From positions 3,993,501-4,057,500 of the forward strand of contig NZ_BRXR01000001.1 of NCBI RefSeq assembly GCF_026012015.1: a stretch of 64,000 nt of DNA, in the 5' to 3' direction. A model generated the notes under the pieces. The model was given only the letters and a program-made list of their open reading frames with translations, was not told where the DNA came from and did no database searches. Positions 20,395 to 30,486 of the stretch are shown one piece after another; within the stretch, counting starts at the first letter, position 1; every line of letters begins with the position of its first letter. Made by a program: the position numbers and the translations under genes. Source of the DNA: Clostridium omnivorum (lineage in GTDB: Bacteria; Bacillota; Clostridia; Clostridiales; Clostridiaceae).

Positions 20395-20427
20395 AAAAGT
20401 CGCTAGTAGTTCTAGCGACTTTTTTTA
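20395..20427 (+). terminator. Terminator after ppdK
   Basis: A perfect stem (AAAAGTCGCTAG / CTAGCGACTTTT) with a 5-nt loop and seven Ts lies between ppdK and the convergent CotS-like gene. It overlaps the stop codon of the latter. Confidence 0.93.
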
Positions 20428-21492
20428 ATTCAGTCTTTGATTAAACTTTTTTTCAATATATGCACTAAAGCCTTCTATAAATTTGAGCTGATAATCATTT
20501 TTTTCATTGGTCTTGCTTAATAAGGTTACAAAAGAATTTTTGTTGCATTTGTTGATGTTGTTATAATAATCCCTAGAAATTTTCCAAAACTTTTGGGGGA
20601 AAGAAAGATATACTAATATATATTTGTACTCATCAAAGTTTAACGGATTAATTTCTTCATACAGCTTAAGGATATTTATAGTTAATTCAAGATCCCATTT
20701 TGTATTGTCTCTTTTTAGTAATCTTCTCAGGAAATATGAAACATCATGGACACTAAAATCGATTTTGCATTTATCAAAATCAATGGTCCAAGGGCTGCCA
20801 CTATCGTCAAAAATAATATTTTTGTTAACATAGTCAAGATGACATAAAGAAGTAGAAAGCTTACTATTATCAATAGTAGCGGCCACTTCAACAGCTGTCT
20901 GTGCTAGCAATAGGTTTGAATCAAAATGCTGGAGAAACATTTTTGAAAATTTGTCTCCGTATCTAAAAGCTAAATTAGAGCATAACAATATTTGTTGAAA
21001 GTGCTTAAAGAATGATGTATACAAATCTTCAACGCCTTCTCTCTTTGAGCTTCCTTTAATTGGAGCGAAATTTTTAGTTCGTCTATGTATTCTAGCTAGA
21101 TTGGAACTAGAATCTAATACATTGGAGATATTATCATAACTGCATTTACTTCCTTCAATCCAAGGGGTTAGTATAAACAGCATGTCTTCAAAAATTGCAT
21201 ATCTATTATTATCTTTTGTTGGTAATATTCTTGGAACTTTTATATCATTTCTATAGAGCCATTCTACTGCAGAATACACGAATAATAGTTCTTCCATAGG
21301 AAAATAAACTTTCTTAAGACAGTAGTATTTCTCATCTATAGTAATTTTATAAACAGCCCTCTGCTTATCAGTATCTTTAAATTTTATCTGTGTTATTTCT
21401 GCATTTTCTAATCCATACCTTGGTAGAACGTATTTTTTAATGTTTTCTTCAGATAATAGGTTTATGTTATATGATTTAGCCTCATCAGGCAT
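20425..21492 (-). CDS. CotS-like spore coat / APH-fold kinase family protein
   Basis: This 355-residue protein belongs to the CotS/YtaA group of aminoglycoside phosphotransferase-fold proteins found in spore formers. The catalytic-loop motif is LCHLDYVNKNII (about residue 219) and the metal-binding DFG equivalent is WTIDFDKC (about 236). N-lobe features include YCLKKVYFPMEELLF. Family members are spore-coat components or kinases of unknown substrate. It is the only minus-strand gene in this part of the core cluster, between ppdK and dgt. AAGGAGTGG precedes the ATG. Confidence 0.82.
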   Translation of the reverse strand: MPDEAKSYNINLLSEENIKKYVLPRYGLENAEITQIKFKDTDKQRAVYKITIDEKYYCLKKVYFPMEELLFVYSAVEWLYRNDIKVPRILPTKDNNRYAIFEDMLFILTPWIEGSKCSYDNISNVLDSSSNLARIHRRTKNFAPIKGSSKREGVEDLYTSFFKHFQQILLCSNLAFRYGDKFSKMFLQHFDSNLLLAQTAVEVAATIDNSKLSTSLCHLDYVNKNIIFDDSGSPWTIDFDKCKIDFSVHDVSYFLRRLLKRDNTKWDLELTINILKLYEEINPLNFDEYKYILVYLSFPQKFWKISRDYYNNINKCNKNSFVTLLSKTNEKNDYQLKFIEGFSAYIEKKFNQRLN

Positions 21493-21616
21493 TATACCAC
21501 TCCTTAAAAACAGTCTTCACTATAAGATATTAAAAAAGTTTTTACAATATACATAATAAATAAAAAAAGGGATTTTTAATCAAGTATAGAATAAAAGAAA
21601 TGGAAGGAGTTTTTAT

Positions 21617-22645
21617 ATGATTATTAGGGAAAAAATCCAGAATAATGAAAGAAAAGTTCTAATACCTTATGCTGCTTTTTCAGCTTCTACAAAAGGCCGA
21701 CATTTGGAGGAAGAAGATGACGAAATAAGAACTCCCTATATGGTAGACCGTGATAGAATTATTCATAGCAAGTCTTTTAGAAGACTTAAGCATAAAACAC
21801 AAGTATACATAAAAACCTCAAGCGATCACTATAGGACTAGGCTTACCCATACTTTGGAGGTTGCACAGATTGCAAAAACTATTGGTAAGGGTGTTGGACT
21901 TAATGAAGATTTAATTGAGGCTATTGCTTTAGGTCATGATATTGGTCATGTTGCTTTTGCACATAATGGGGAAGAGGTTTTAAATAAGCTGCTTCCTGGA
22001 GGATTTAAGCATAATGTTAACAGTGTAAGGGTGTTAACTAGAATAGAGAAACAGGGAAAAGGGTTAAATTTAACAAGTGAAGTTTTAGATGGTATTCTTT
22101 ATCACAGTGGTTTTTCAACTAGTGCTAAAAAGTCATATACTTTGGAAGGACAGGTTGTAAAGTATAGTGATAAAATAGCATACGTAAATCATGATATAGA
22201 TGATTCTATAAGGGCTGGACTATTAAAGGAAGCTGAGATACCTATTGAGCTTCTAAAAACCTTAGGAGAGTCCCACAGCACTAGAATAGATACGCTGGTT
22301 AAGAATTGCATATATTCCACTTTGAAAAATATAGATAGTAATAAGCCTGAAGTTACTTTAAGCAGTGATATTGAAAAAACTTTATCAGAATTAAGAAATT
22401 TTATGTTTGAGAATATATATAAGGGAGTTATTCTACAAGAGGAAAGAAATAAGGCAAGATTTGTTTTAGAACAGGTTTTTATACATTTTTATAATCATCC
22501 TGAGAATATGCCAGAGTTTTATAGGACTATTGTTGATAAAGAAGGACTTTATCAAGGGGTAGCCGATTATATTGCTGGAATGAGTGATGACTATTGTCTT
22601 GCAACTTTTAATAAAATATATGTTCCAAAGTTTGTAATATATTAA
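21617..22645 (+). CDS. dgt: dGTPase-like HD domain deoxynucleotide triphosphohydrolase
   Basis: The 342-residue protein has the HD-superfamily metal site: the Arg-His pair in [16 protein letters not shown] (about residue 75), the His-Asp in [15 protein letters not shown] (about 115), and a later Asp in [14 protein letters not shown]. The N-terminus [20 protein letters not shown] is typical of the Dgt-like family, which cleaves dNTPs to deoxynucleosides and triphosphate. It lies before dnaG-rpoD, its usual clostridial location. An AAGGAG site precedes the ATG. Substrate preference is not readable from the sequence. Confidence 0.9.
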   Translation: MIIREKIQNNERKVLIPYAAFSASTKGRHLEEEDDEIRTPYMVDRDRIIHSKSFRRLKHKTQVYIKTSSDHYRTRLTHTLEVAQIAKTIGKGVGLNEDLIEAIALGHDIGHVAFAHNGEEVLNKLLPGGFKHNVNSVRVLTRIEKQGKGLNLTSEVLDGILYHSGFSTSAKKSYTLEGQVVKYSDKIAYVNHDIDDSIRAGLLKEAEIPIELLKTLGESHSTRIDTLVKNCIYSTLKNIDSNKPEVTLSSDIEKTLSELRNFMFENIYKGVILQEERNKARFVLEQVFIHFYNHPENMPEFYRTIVDKEGLYQGVADYIAGMSDDYCLATFNKIYVPKFVIY

Positions 22646-22698
22646 AAATAGAGAATAATTTTTACTATATATTGGGCAAAATATTATTTGCTTAGATT

Positions 22699-22725
22699 AA
22701 AGGAATGTATGCAACCATGTAGAAT
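22699..22725 (+). promoter_or_regulatory. Sigma-H-like promoter for dnaG-rpoD
   Basis: AAAGGAATG (22699-22707) and GTAGAAT (22719-22725), separated by 11 bp, match the accepted sigma-H pattern RnAGGAwWW - N11-12 - RnnGAAT at all but one position. A TATAAT at 22725-22730 has no good -35. Bacillus has a sigma-H promoter in the equivalent dnaG-sigA operon, which makes the match more credible. The 22646-22840 gap holds nothing else I recognise. Confidence 0.55.
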
Positions 22726-22840
22726 ATAATTTTATTATGCATTTTTAATAAAAAAGTAGAAATTAAGAAGGAATATAGTAATTTATGTCGAATATAAATA
22801 ATCTTGTTGTGAAAAATAAATAGTTAGGTGGGAGGATTCA

Positions 22841-24610
22841 TTGATATCAGAAGATACCATCCAAAAAGTTAAAGAACAAAATGATATTGTGGATGTAATA
22901 TCTGAGAGCGTTAGGCTCAAAAAGTCTGGCAGAAATTATTCGGGACTGTGTCCTTTTCACCATGAAAAAACACCTTCTTTTAGTGTATCTCAGGATAAAC
23001 AGATTTATAAATGCTTTGGCTGTGGAGAAGCTGGTAATGTCATAACTTTTGTTATGAAATACAGAAATCTTGGCTTTACAGAAGCTTTAAAGCTTTTAGC
23101 TGAAAGGGCGAATATTCAGATTGAGGAAGAAGGACAAAAGACTGTAAGAAAAGATCCCTATGAAAGGTTATACAAGATTAATACTGAAGCTGCAAGATTC
23201 TTTTACAAAAACTTGCAGGGAAGTAAAAGCTCTAAAAGCTATTTTTTAGGAAGAGGTATAACTGAGGGGACCATAAGAAGATTTGGACTTGGATATGCGC
23301 TGGATAACTGGGTTACGCTTTTAAAATATCTAAAAAGTAAAGGCTATTCAGAGTTAGATATGTTAAATGCTGGGCTTATAATTAGGAATGAAAAAGGAAA
23401 CTATTATGATAGGTTTAGAAATAGAGTTATGTTCCCAGTATTTGATAGCAGGGGTAGGGTCATAGGATTTGGAGGTAGAGTTTTAGACGATTCTAAACCA
23501 AAGTATTTAAACTCACCAGAAACTGCAGTATTTAAAAAAGGCACAAATCTTTATGGACTAAACTTTTCAATCAAGAATAAAATAGAAGATAGAACAATAA
23601 TTATTGTTGAAGGCTACATGGATTGTATATCTCTTCATCAATATGGAATAACTAATGTTGTAGCGTCATTAGGAACAGCACTAACAATTAATCAGGCAAA
23701 ACTTCTTAAGAGATATGTAGATAAGGTAATAATTTCTTATGATGCTGATTTAGCTGGTCAAAGTGCTACTATAAGAGGACTCCAAATATTAAAAGGTGAG
23801 GGGTTTGACGTAAGAGTACTTACTGTGCCTCAAGGTAAGGATCCAGATGAGTATATAAGAAGTAATGGCAGAGATGCGTTTTTAAAGCTCATTGATAATG
23901 CTTTACCTCTTATAGATTATAAAATTAAAAGGGCAAAAGAGGGAATTGATTTAAACAATCATGAGATGGTTATTTCATTTATTAAGAATGCAGCTGAAAT
24001 TATCTCAGATTTAAATCCAGTAGAAAAAGATATCTACATAAAACAGATATCTGAAGAAGCTGGCATAAAAGAGCAGGCAATTTATGACTTAATAAGTGAT
24101 AATATTCACAAGAACAGCAGCAATATGCAAGATATGAATACTTTGGATAATTTTGGACAAAAATTATATGTAGAGCCTTCATATATAAAGGCGGAGAGAA
24201 GTATTCTTAGACTAATGCATGATGAAAAAGATGCTTATGATGCTATAATTAAAACTATTTCAAAAGATCAATTTATAATGGAAAGCCATAAGAAAATATT
24301 TGACCTTATATGTGAGAACATAGACTTGGATCATAAGGAAAGGCAGAACCGCATTGAATTAAATTGCGATAATATAGAAAGTTCTAAAGAATGGACTCAT
24401 ATATTGGAAATGGAACTAATATATGAGGATGAAGATTTTGAAAAATTAATATTAGATTTTACAAAAGAAATAAAAAAATACAGGTTAGAGGAGTCGAAAA
24501 AAGAAATTATGAATAAAATTAAACAATGTGAATTGAATGGACTTATGGATGAGTCTCTTAAGCTAGCTCAGGAACTAATTTATATACAAAAAGAACTTGG
24601 AAGATTGTAA
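22841..24610 (+). CDS. dnaG: DNA primase DnaG
   Basis: DnaG (589 aa) synthesises RNA primers for replication. The N-terminal CHC2 zinc ribbon is [11 protein letters not shown] with KCFGCGEAG (about residues 40-66). The RNA polymerase domain includes [13 protein letters not shown] (about 228), and the TOPRIM domain has [14 protein letters not shown] (about 260) and SYDADLAGQ (about 307). The C-terminal third is the less conserved DnaB-helicase-interacting domain. The start is a TTG at 22841, supported by GGGAGG at 22830-22835. It is followed directly by rpoD, as in the macromolecular synthesis operon. Confidence 0.96.
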   Translation: MISEDTIQKVKEQNDIVDVISESVRLKKSGRNYSGLCPFHHEKTPSFSVSQDKQIYKCFGCGEAGNVITFVMKYRNLGFTEALKLLAERANIQIEEEGQKTVRKDPYERLYKINTEAARFFYKNLQGSKSSKSYFLGRGITEGTIRRFGLGYALDNWVTLLKYLKSKGYSELDMLNAGLIIRNEKGNYYDRFRNRVMFPVFDSRGRVIGFGGRVLDDSKPKYLNSPETAVFKKGTNLYGLNFSIKNKIEDRTIIIVEGYMDCISLHQYGITNVVASLGTALTINQAKLLKRYVDKVIISYDADLAGQSATIRGLQILKGEGFDVRVLTVPQGKDPDEYIRSNGRDAFLKLIDNALPLIDYKIKRAKEGIDLNNHEMVISFIKNAAEIISDLNPVEKDIYIKQISEEAGIKEQAIYDLISDNIHKNSSNMQDMNTLDNFGQKLYVEPSYIKAERSILRLMHDEKDAYDAIIKTISKDQFIMESHKKIFDLICENIDLDHKERQNRIELNCDNIESSKEWTHILEMELIYEDEDFEKLILDFTKEIKKYRLEESKKEIMNKIKQCELNGLMDESLKLAQELIYIQKELGRL

Positions 24611-24633
24611 GCATGGCGGAAGGAGGTAACTAT

Positions 24634-25698
24634 ATGAAAGACAAAGGCGCAAAAATGGTAATAGTTAAAAGACTTATTGAAAAAGGCAAAAAAAGCGGTA
24701 CTCTAACCTATAAAGAGATTATGGATGAACTAGAAGAAATTGATATAAGTCCAGAACAAATTGAAAAAGTTTATGAAGTCCTTGAAAATATGGGCATTGA
24801 CGTTATTGGCGATATGCAGGATATGGAGGTTCAAGAAGAAGACTTAGACCTTTCAGTGCCAGAAGGAATAGCTATAGATGATCCTGTAAGAATGTATTTA
24901 AAGGAAATTGGAAAGGTGCCTCTATTATCACCTGAGGAAGAAATAGAACTGGCAAACAGAATTGAACAGGGTGATCAAGCGGCTAAAAAGAAATTAGCTG
25001 AAGCAAACCTCAGATTAGTTGTTAGTATAGCTAAAAGATATGTAGGAAGAGGCATGCTTTTCCTTGATTTAATACAAGAAGGTAATTTAGGCTTAATTAA
25101 GGCGGTAGAAAAGTTCGATTATAGAAAAGGCTTTAAATTTAGTACATACGCTACTTGGTGGATTAGGCAGGCTATTACACGTGCAATAGCTGATCAGGCA
25201 AGAACGATAAGAATACCTGTACATATGGTTGAAACTATCAATAAACTAATAAGAGTATCAAGACAACTTCTCCAGGAATTAGGTAGGGAGCCACTTCCAG
25301 AAGAAGTTGCAAAGATTATGGATATGCCAGTTGATAAAGTAAGAGAAATTATGAAAATTGCTCAAGAACCTGTATCTTTAGAAACTCCAATTGGAGAGGA
25401 AGAGGATAGCCATCTTGGTGACTTTATACCTGATGATGAAGCTCCAGCACCTGCTGAAGCTGCAGCGTTTACAATGCTTAAGGAGCAGCTTATTAATGTA
25501 TTAGATACACTTACTCCAAGAGAAGAAAAAGTATTGAGACTAAGATTTGGACTTGATGATGGAAGAGCAAGAACTCTTGAGGAAGTTGGAAAAGAGTTTA
25601 ATGTAACTAGAGAGAGAATAAGACAGATTGAAGCAAAAGCTCTTAGAAAATTAAGGCATCCAAGCAGAAGTAAAAAGTTAAAGGATTATCTTGATTAA
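24634..25698 (+). CDS. rpoD: RNA polymerase primary sigma factor RpoD/SigA
   Basis: The 354-residue vegetative sigma factor has region 1.1 at the N-terminus (about 1-70) and region 1.2 with [17 protein letters not shown]. Region 2 holds [38 protein letters not shown] and [11 protein letters not shown]. Region 3 follows, then region 4 with the helix-turn-helix [20 protein letters not shown]. It directs polymerase to housekeeping promoters. The ATG at 24634 is fixed by AAGGAGGT at 24620-24627; an upstream in-frame ATG at 24613 lacks one and would add seven unconserved residues. Confidence 0.97.
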   Translation: MKDKGAKMVIVKRLIEKGKKSGTLTYKEIMDELEEIDISPEQIEKVYEVLENMGIDVIGDMQDMEVQEEDLDLSVPEGIAIDDPVRMYLKEIGKVPLLSPEEEIELANRIEQGDQAAKKKLAEANLRLVVSIAKRYVGRGMLFLDLIQEGNLGLIKAVEKFDYRKGFKFSTYATWWIRQAITRAIADQARTIRIPVHMVETINKLIRVSRQLLQELGREPLPEEVAKIMDMPVDKVREIMKIAQEPVSLETPIGEEEDSHLGDFIPDDEAPAPAEAAAFTMLKEQLINVLDTLTPREEKVLRLRFGLDDGRARTLEEVGKEFNVTRERIRQIEAKALRKLRHPSRSKKLKDYLD

Positions 25699-25722
25699 GC
25701 ACCTATCTTTATGGTGCTTTTT
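25697..25722 (+). terminator. Terminator after rpoD
   Basis: A 7-bp stem (AAGCACC / GGTGCTT) with a 9-nt loop and a T tract starts inside the rpoD stop codon. Confidence 0.8.
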
Positions 25723-25868
25723 CTTATAAAGAAGATTATAAAATTATGAATGTGCTGGAACATATGTAAAATGTTGGGTATAATTATCTTTATCAGTAAT
25801 ATTATAAATATATAGACATTTCTAATGATACAAATACTATGTTATAATAATTAGAAGAAGGTGATAAA

Positions 25869-26756
25869 ATGAATAAATTTAAAGCGTTAAAGGGAACCGG
25901 GGGATACTATGTACTAGCATCAATGATTATATATGATGCTCTAATTGTGGTACTATTAATGCTAATAAACTCTTATATAATAACAATGCTTCTTAAGTTA
26001 TTGCTTGCAGGCTGTACCTTATACCATATTTATTATATTTTATTATCCATAAACTTATATTATAGTATGGATGAAAATAAATTTTATATAAATGGTGCAT
26101 ATGGATTAAGAAAAATTAATTTCTTATTAAATGAAATTGACGGTTATTCAATATCTGAAGGAACTATTAAAGGGTTAAGACTTTCTGGATTTGGAAGATC
26201 TTCTTTTGCATACGGCGAGTTTTTAATAAATAAAATCGGTACAACCAGAATGTATGTTACTGCTAATAAAGAAATTTTATATTTAAAAGTAAGAGATATG
26301 AACTATGCGGTTTCTCCAGAAAACTTGCAGCAAATCCTATCATTTTTAAATTCAAGAGGAATAAATCAGTTGGAATGGGAAACTAAAAGAAATAAGGATT
26401 TACATTTGTATAAGGAAAAACGATATTCCATTCCGTTCTTTATTACTAGTTTAGTAACTTTAGTTATTACTTTAAATCCATTTATTCTTTATTTAACGAA
26501 TAAACTGCCAAGTAAGATGCCTCTTAATTTCGATGCTGCATTTATACCTGTTGAGTTTGGTACTGGCAAACAATTTGCGGTTAATCAGGCTATTTATGGG
26601 TTTCTTAATATGGCTATATTGTTTTGCATGTATTATGCATCGTTTTTTTATGCCAGATATGATAAAAAATCAGGAAATAAATTTATATATGGTGCATTAG
26701 CTATTGCCATAGTGTTTTTAATAATACAATTAAGGGTTCTATATACATTTAGATAA
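25869..26756 (+). CDS. Membrane protein with a bacterial PH-like domain
   Basis: The 295-residue product has two N-terminal membrane helices (about residues 15-35 and 38-62). A soluble middle region (about 75-165) has the strand pattern of bacterial PH domains, including TTRMYVTANKEILYLKVRD followed by the NYAVSPENLQQILSFL helix, which is common in that family. Two or three C-terminal helices follow (about 188-207, 238-258, 268-290). No catalytic motif is seen and its function is unknown. It stands alone between rpoD and trmK with AGAAGGTG before the start. Confidence 0.6.
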   Translation: MNKFKALKGTGGYYVLASMIIYDALIVVLLMLINSYIITMLLKLLLAGCTLYHIYYILLSINLYYSMDENKFYINGAYGLRKINFLLNEIDGYSISEGTIKGLRLSGFGRSSFAYGEFLINKIGTTRMYVTANKEILYLKVRDMNYAVSPENLQQILSFLNSRGINQLEWETKRNKDLHLYKEKRYSIPFFITSLVTLVITLNPFILYLTNKLPSKMPLNFDAAFIPVEFGTGKQFAVNQAIYGFLNMAILFCMYYASFFYARYDKKSGNKFIYGALAIAIVFLIIQLRVLYTFR

Positions 26757-26847
26757 TTAAATACTATGGACTTATATGCGTCTATTAAAAGTACAAAAGT
26801 ATTTATGTTATAACATTTACTAAAGAATAAGAAAAACAGGAGGATTT

Positions 26848-27540
26848 ATGGAGCTTGGAATAAGACTTAACAAGATAGCATCAATGGTAGATAGCTGTGA
26901 GTGTGTTGCTGATATAGGAACAGATCATGCTTATATTCCAATATTTCTTGTAGAGGGAAAAATCTGTAATAGGGCAATTGCCTCTGACATAAATTATGGA
27001 CCAGTGAAGAAAGCTGAAAATAATGTGAAAAATCATCATTTGGAGAATAAAATTGATTGCCGTCAGGGGGCTGGCCTTAGAACTATTAATATAGGTGAAG
27101 CACAGAGTGCCATAATTGCTGGTATGGGTGGAAATCTAATTAGGGATATAATTGAAGAAAGCATGGAAATATTCAAAGATTTATCTACTGTAATATTACA
27201 GCCTGTACAAAACCCAGAGGTTTTAAGACAGTACATTTATAATAGTGGATATAATATATTAGCTGAGGAATTATGCTATGAGGAAGGTAAATACTACGAG
27301 ATAATTAAGATTTCTTATTCGAAGAATTATCGTGAAATGGAGCCTATATTTTATGAGATAAGTGAGAAGCTTATTGAAAAGAAGCATCCATTAATTAAGC
27401 AATACATAAGCTATAAATTGAATAAATACAGCAAAATATATAATAATATTAATGAAATAACAGAAACAGCTTTAGCACGAAAGAAAGAGTTACGCTATAA
27501 GATTGAAAAACTAGAGGAGTTGCAAAAACTATGTCTTTAA
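26848..27540 (+). CDS. trmK: tRNA (adenine(22)-N(1))-methyltransferase TrmK
   Basis: TrmK (230 aa) methylates A22 of tRNA with S-adenosylmethionine. The SAM site is CVADIGTDHAYIPIFL near residue 20, a family-specific form with Asp-His. The catalytic-side AGMGGNLI motif is near residue 91, and a C-terminal coiled-coil helix follows. The start follows CAGGAGG. It overlaps the nif3-like gene by 10 bp, and the rpoD-trmK-nif3 order is conserved in Firmicutes. Confidence 0.93.
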   Translation: MELGIRLNKIASMVDSCECVADIGTDHAYIPIFLVEGKICNRAIASDINYGPVKKAENNVKNHHLENKIDCRQGAGLRTINIGEAQSAIIAGMGGNLIRDIIEESMEIFKDLSTVILQPVQNPEVLRQYIYNSGYNILAEELCYEEGKYYEIIKISYSKNYREMEPIFYEISEKLIEKKHPLIKQYISYKLNKYSKIYNNINEITETALARKKELRYKIEKLEELQKLCL

Positions 27541-28346
27541 AAGTTAAGGATTTTAGAGCGATTATTGAAAAATATGCGCCAAAGGAGCTTAAGGAAGATT
27601 ACGACAATGTAGGACTTATGGTAGGTGATCCTGAAAGTATTATAACATCAATATTGATTGCATTAGACTGTACCTTTGAAGTTATTGATGAAGCAATTGA
27701 AAGGCAGTGTAATCTTATTTTTACGCATCACCCCTTATTGTTTATAAAACCAAACTCCATTACAACAGAAACACTTCAGGGTGAAAAAATAATAAAGTTA
27801 ATAAAGAGTGATATTAATTTATATTCTAGCCATACTAATTTGGATGTAGCTGAAAATGGACTTAATGATTTGGTAACTAGAATTTTGGGCTATGATGAAT
27901 GGGAAATCATAGAACCATATCACTCAAAGAATATTCATGATGATAGCCTAGGAATAGGAAGGCTAGTAACCTTGAAAGAGCCTGTTTTCCTTTCTGAAAT
28001 GTGCAATAAAGTAAAAAACTCTTTAGGTATCAAAGTACTAAGATATTCTGGTGAAGAAGAAATGTCCATAGAAAAAGTAGCAATTATTAATGGCAGTGGT
28101 GAAGATTATTTTGAATCCGCTAAGAATATGGGCGCGCAATGTATAATAACCGGAGATACTACTTATCATTTTGTAAGTGATTTTAACGAGCAAAATATAG
28201 CAATTATAGATGCAGGACACTTTCCAACTGAATGGGCACCAATGAAGCTTCTTGCAGATATAATTAAAAAGGAAATTATTAATTTAGGTGAAGATGTACC
28301 AATTATTGTTTCTGATAAGAGTAAAAATCCATATAAATATAAGTAA
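27531..28346 (+). CDS. Nif3-like dinuclear metal center protein
   Basis: This 271-residue protein is the short form of the NIF3/YqfO family, without the PII-like insertion of the roughly 370-residue Bacillus YqfO. Metal-binding histidines and acidic residues appear in FTHHPLLF (about residue 65), SSHTNLDVAENGLND (about 101) and the C-terminal DAGHFPTEWAP. It is sometimes annotated as a GTP cyclohydrolase I type 2 homolog, but its role is not established. It overlaps trmK and is probably translated with it. Confidence 0.9.
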   Translation: MSLKVKDFRAIIEKYAPKELKEDYDNVGLMVGDPESIITSILIALDCTFEVIDEAIERQCNLIFTHHPLLFIKPNSITTETLQGEKIIKLIKSDINLYSSHTNLDVAENGLNDLVTRILGYDEWEIIEPYHSKNIHDDSLGIGRLVTLKEPVFLSEMCNKVKNSLGIKVLRYSGEEEMSIEKVAIINGSGEDYFESAKNMGAQCIITGDTTYHFVSDFNEQNIAIIDAGHFPTEWAPMKLLADIIKKEIINLGEDVPIIVSDKSKNPYKYK

Positions 28347-28486
28347 TTTATGAAATTACTAAAGGTTATATTATTAGGAAATCATAATATATATTATTAT
28401 AATTCAAATAGCTATATGTATAAAAACCAAAAGTGGTATAAAAATATATTTGCTTTTTAAATTAAGCTGTGATAATATAATATTCG

Positions 28487-28886
28487 TTGAGTAAGCCAGA
28501 CGGTCGCTGCTGCTTAATGCAGGAGAGGAAAGTCCGAGCTCCATAGGGCAGGGTGCTGGGTAACCCCCAGTGGAGGCAACTCTAAGGAAAGTGCAACAGA
28601 GATATACCGCTAGAATTAATTTCTTATATTTTAAGAAGTTAATGAATGTAGTTTCGTGAGGAGCTACCTAGTAAGGGTGGAAAGGCGAGGTAAGAGCTCA
28701 CCAGCGCACTGGCGACTTTGCGGCTATGTAAACCCCATCTGGAGCAAGATCGAATAGGAAGGCATCATCGCAAGATGAAGGGGCGGCCCGCTCCGCCTTC
28801 GGGTGTATCGCTTGAGCCTATTGGTAACAATAGGCCTAGATAGATGACTGTCAAATACAGAACTCGGCTTATAGGTTTAGTCAACA
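28487..28886 (+). ncRNA. rnpB: RNase P RNA (type A), rnpB
   Basis: This is the catalytic RNA of RNase P, which removes tRNA 5' leaders. The universal P4 5' strand GAGGAAAGTCCGAGCTC lies near 28524, and its 3' partner ACAGAACTCGGCTTATAGG near 28857-28875. Between them are the P7-P11 elements (GGAAAGTGCAACAGAGATATACCGC) and the GTAAACCCCATCTGGAGCAA segment. The ends are set approximately by the GTTGA/TCAAC closing pair. A TATAAT at 28476-28481 is a plausible -10, and a strong terminator follows. Confidence 0.95.
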
Positions 28887-28893
28887 TAACATG

Positions 28894-28924
28894 AAAAACA
28901 CTAGGTTAACGCCTAGTGTTTTTG
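28894..28924 (+). terminator. Terminator after rnpB (bidirectional)
   Basis: A stem AAAAACACTAGG / CCTAGTGTTTTT with a 6-nt loop and A/T flanks serves rnpB and, in reverse, the convergent small gene. Confidence 0.9.
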
Positions 28925-28943
28925 TTTCATAATAAATAAAATA

Positions 28944-29168
28944 TTAGTCCCACTCTTCAATATTTTCTAGGCCATCGAATTGTTCTATAGCCCATTCAAT
29001 AGCTTCCCTAGGGTCATCAAAACGTTTTCTAGTATTACTAATATAACCTTCTCCTTCGTCTTCCTCTAATTGTTTAATATATATTTCATCCTCTTCATTA
29101 TAAAGTCTTATCTCGCCATTAATTTCTAGACTCTCAATTAATTCTTCTTTTAATAGTTCGTCATACAT
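28944..29168 (-). CDS. Small acidic hypothetical protein
   Basis: The 74-residue product is very acidic (many Glu/Asp, almost no Lys) and has no membrane segment or known motif. A clear AAAGGAGA site precedes its ATG, and it ends against the rnpB terminator, so it is a plausible real gene. I do not recognise the family. The segment RKRFDDPREAIEWAIEQFDG could be an amphipathic helix. Confidence 0.6.
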   Translation of the reverse strand: MYDELLKEELIESLEINGEIRLYNEEDEIYIKQLEEDEGEGYISNTRKRFDDPREAIEWAIEQFDGLENIEEWD

Positions 29169-29392
29169 TTTTATTCTCCTTTCAAATCTTTTAATATATA
29201 TTACTTAGCATAGTGACGGATTATTCTTAATAGATTAATTTTAATGGTATAATTACCTTTAATATTGCTAAAAAGTTGGAGATGCTAATTGTCATATTAT
29301 ATTTGATTAAGCTTTATGTTTTTTACTATTATAATGATATATTATAGTATATAATATATATGTATAGATTAAAGAAAAGGATTGATGAACTA

Positions 29393-30025
29393 ATGATTAA
29401 AGCAGTTTTATTTGATTTGGATGGAACTTTAATAAATACAAACAACCTAATTATAAAGTCTTTCAATCATACCTTCAAAAAGCATTTAAACAAAACCTTA
29501 GATGAAAAAGAGATTGTAATGTTCTTTGGAGAACCTTTAAAGGAAACTTTAGCTCGCTATGATAGAGAAAATGTAGATGCACTTCTTAAAACTTATATGG
29601 AATATAATGAAGTAAGGCACGATGAACTTACAAAATCCTTTGAAGGAGTAGAAGATGCAATAAAAGCAATTAAGGAAAGAGACATAAAGGTAGGAGTTGT
29701 TACTTCTAAAAGAAGAGTAATGGCGCTGAAAGGTCTTCAGCTTTTCGGATTAGATAGGCTAATGGATGTAATAATAACTCCAGAAGATACAAAGCTACAT
29801 AAGCCATATGGCGAACCTGTTTTAAAGGCTTGTGAAGTACTTAAAATTAATCCCGAAGAAGCAATAATGGTAGGAGACAGCTACTATGATATTTTATGTG
29901 GGAAAAATGCAGGAGCAAAGGCATGTCTTGTTAAATATACTGCTCTTCCAATTGAAGAAATATTAAAGTATGATCCAGATTATACTATAGATAGTATTAG
30001 AGAATTAGTAGAGTTTATTGCATAG
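29393..30025 (+). CDS. ppaX: PpaX-like HAD pyrophosphatase
   Basis: The 210-residue HAD hydrolase has motif I DLDGTL at about residue 7, motif II VTSKRR (about 102), a lysine in KPYGEP, and motif IV GDSYYDILCGKNAG (about 161). The N-terminal half (DGTLINTNNLIIKSFNHT) resembles PpaX, which hydrolyses pyrophosphate released by HPr kinase/phosphorylase; other HAD phosphatase roles remain possible. The ATG at 29393 (MIKAVLFDLDG) is the canonical family start; an in-frame ATG at 29360 would add 11 residues but lacks a ribosome binding site. Confidence 0.8.
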   Translation: MIKAVLFDLDGTLINTNNLIIKSFNHTFKKHLNKTLDEKEIVMFFGEPLKETLARYDRENVDALLKTYMEYNEVRHDELTKSFEGVEDAIKAIKERDIKVGVVTSKRRVMALKGLQLFGLDRLMDVIITPEDTKLHKPYGEPVLKACEVLKINPEEAIMVGDSYYDILCGKNAGAKACLVKYTALPIEEILKYDPDYTIDSIRELVEFIA

Positions 30026-30030
30026 AATTT

Positions 30031-30060
30031 AACCTGAAGTAATTGCTTCAGGTTTTTTAT
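30031..30060 (+). terminator. Terminator after ppaX
   Basis: A 9-bp stem (AACCTGAAG / CTTCAGGTT) followed by TTTTT closes the ppaX transcript. Confidence 0.9.
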
Positions 30061-30190
30061 TTGTAAATAAAAAGTAAAATCTATAAAAATAGAAGGAAAA
30101 AAATGTAAAATGTAGAATATATATTTAAGTGATTTTATTATTAATAATATTAATTTTAAGATCACAAATTATATAAAGGGGAGAAGTATT

Positions 30191-30436
30191 ATGAGAAAAT
30201 TATATTACTGTGAAGAATGCAAAAGAGTTTTAGATGATGATAAAAAGTGTAGTTTTTGTAATAGCGAATCAGTAAAAGAACTTAATATCGGAGCTCCTGT
30301 TAATGTTGTTGGAAGTAAACTTAAGGGTAAAATATTAAAAATAAGTGAAAGTAACGTTAGGCTTCTAATAAGAGATGAATCAAATAACAAGTTTATAAAG
30401 GAATATGAGCATAATAAACTTCGAAAGGTAATATAG
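30191..30436 (+). CDS. Small zinc-ribbon protein
   Basis: The 81-residue protein begins with two CxxC knuckles (YYCEECKR and CSFCNSES, residues 7-25), which should bind one zinc. The rest is a small beta-rich domain (VNVVGSKLKGKILKISESNVRLLI) that could be an SH3-like fold. Such short zinc ribbons often bind nucleic acid or act as adaptors, but nothing here fixes a role. GGGGAG precedes the ATG. Confidence 0.75.
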   Translation: MRKLYYCEECKRVLDDDKKCSFCNSESVKELNIGAPVNVVGSKLKGKILKISESNVRLLIRDESNNKFIKEYEHNKLRKVI

Positions 30437-30449
30437 AAAGATAAATATA

Positions 30450-30484
30450 AAAAACTGCCTCTAAAAGTAAAAGAGGCAGTTTTA
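30450..30484 (+). terminator. Bidirectional terminator between convergent genes
   Basis: A perfect stem (AAAACTGCCTCT / AGAGGCAGTTTT) lies between the zinc-ribbon gene and the end of the TauE-like gene on the minus strand. Confidence 0.9.
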
Positions 30485-30486
30485 TG

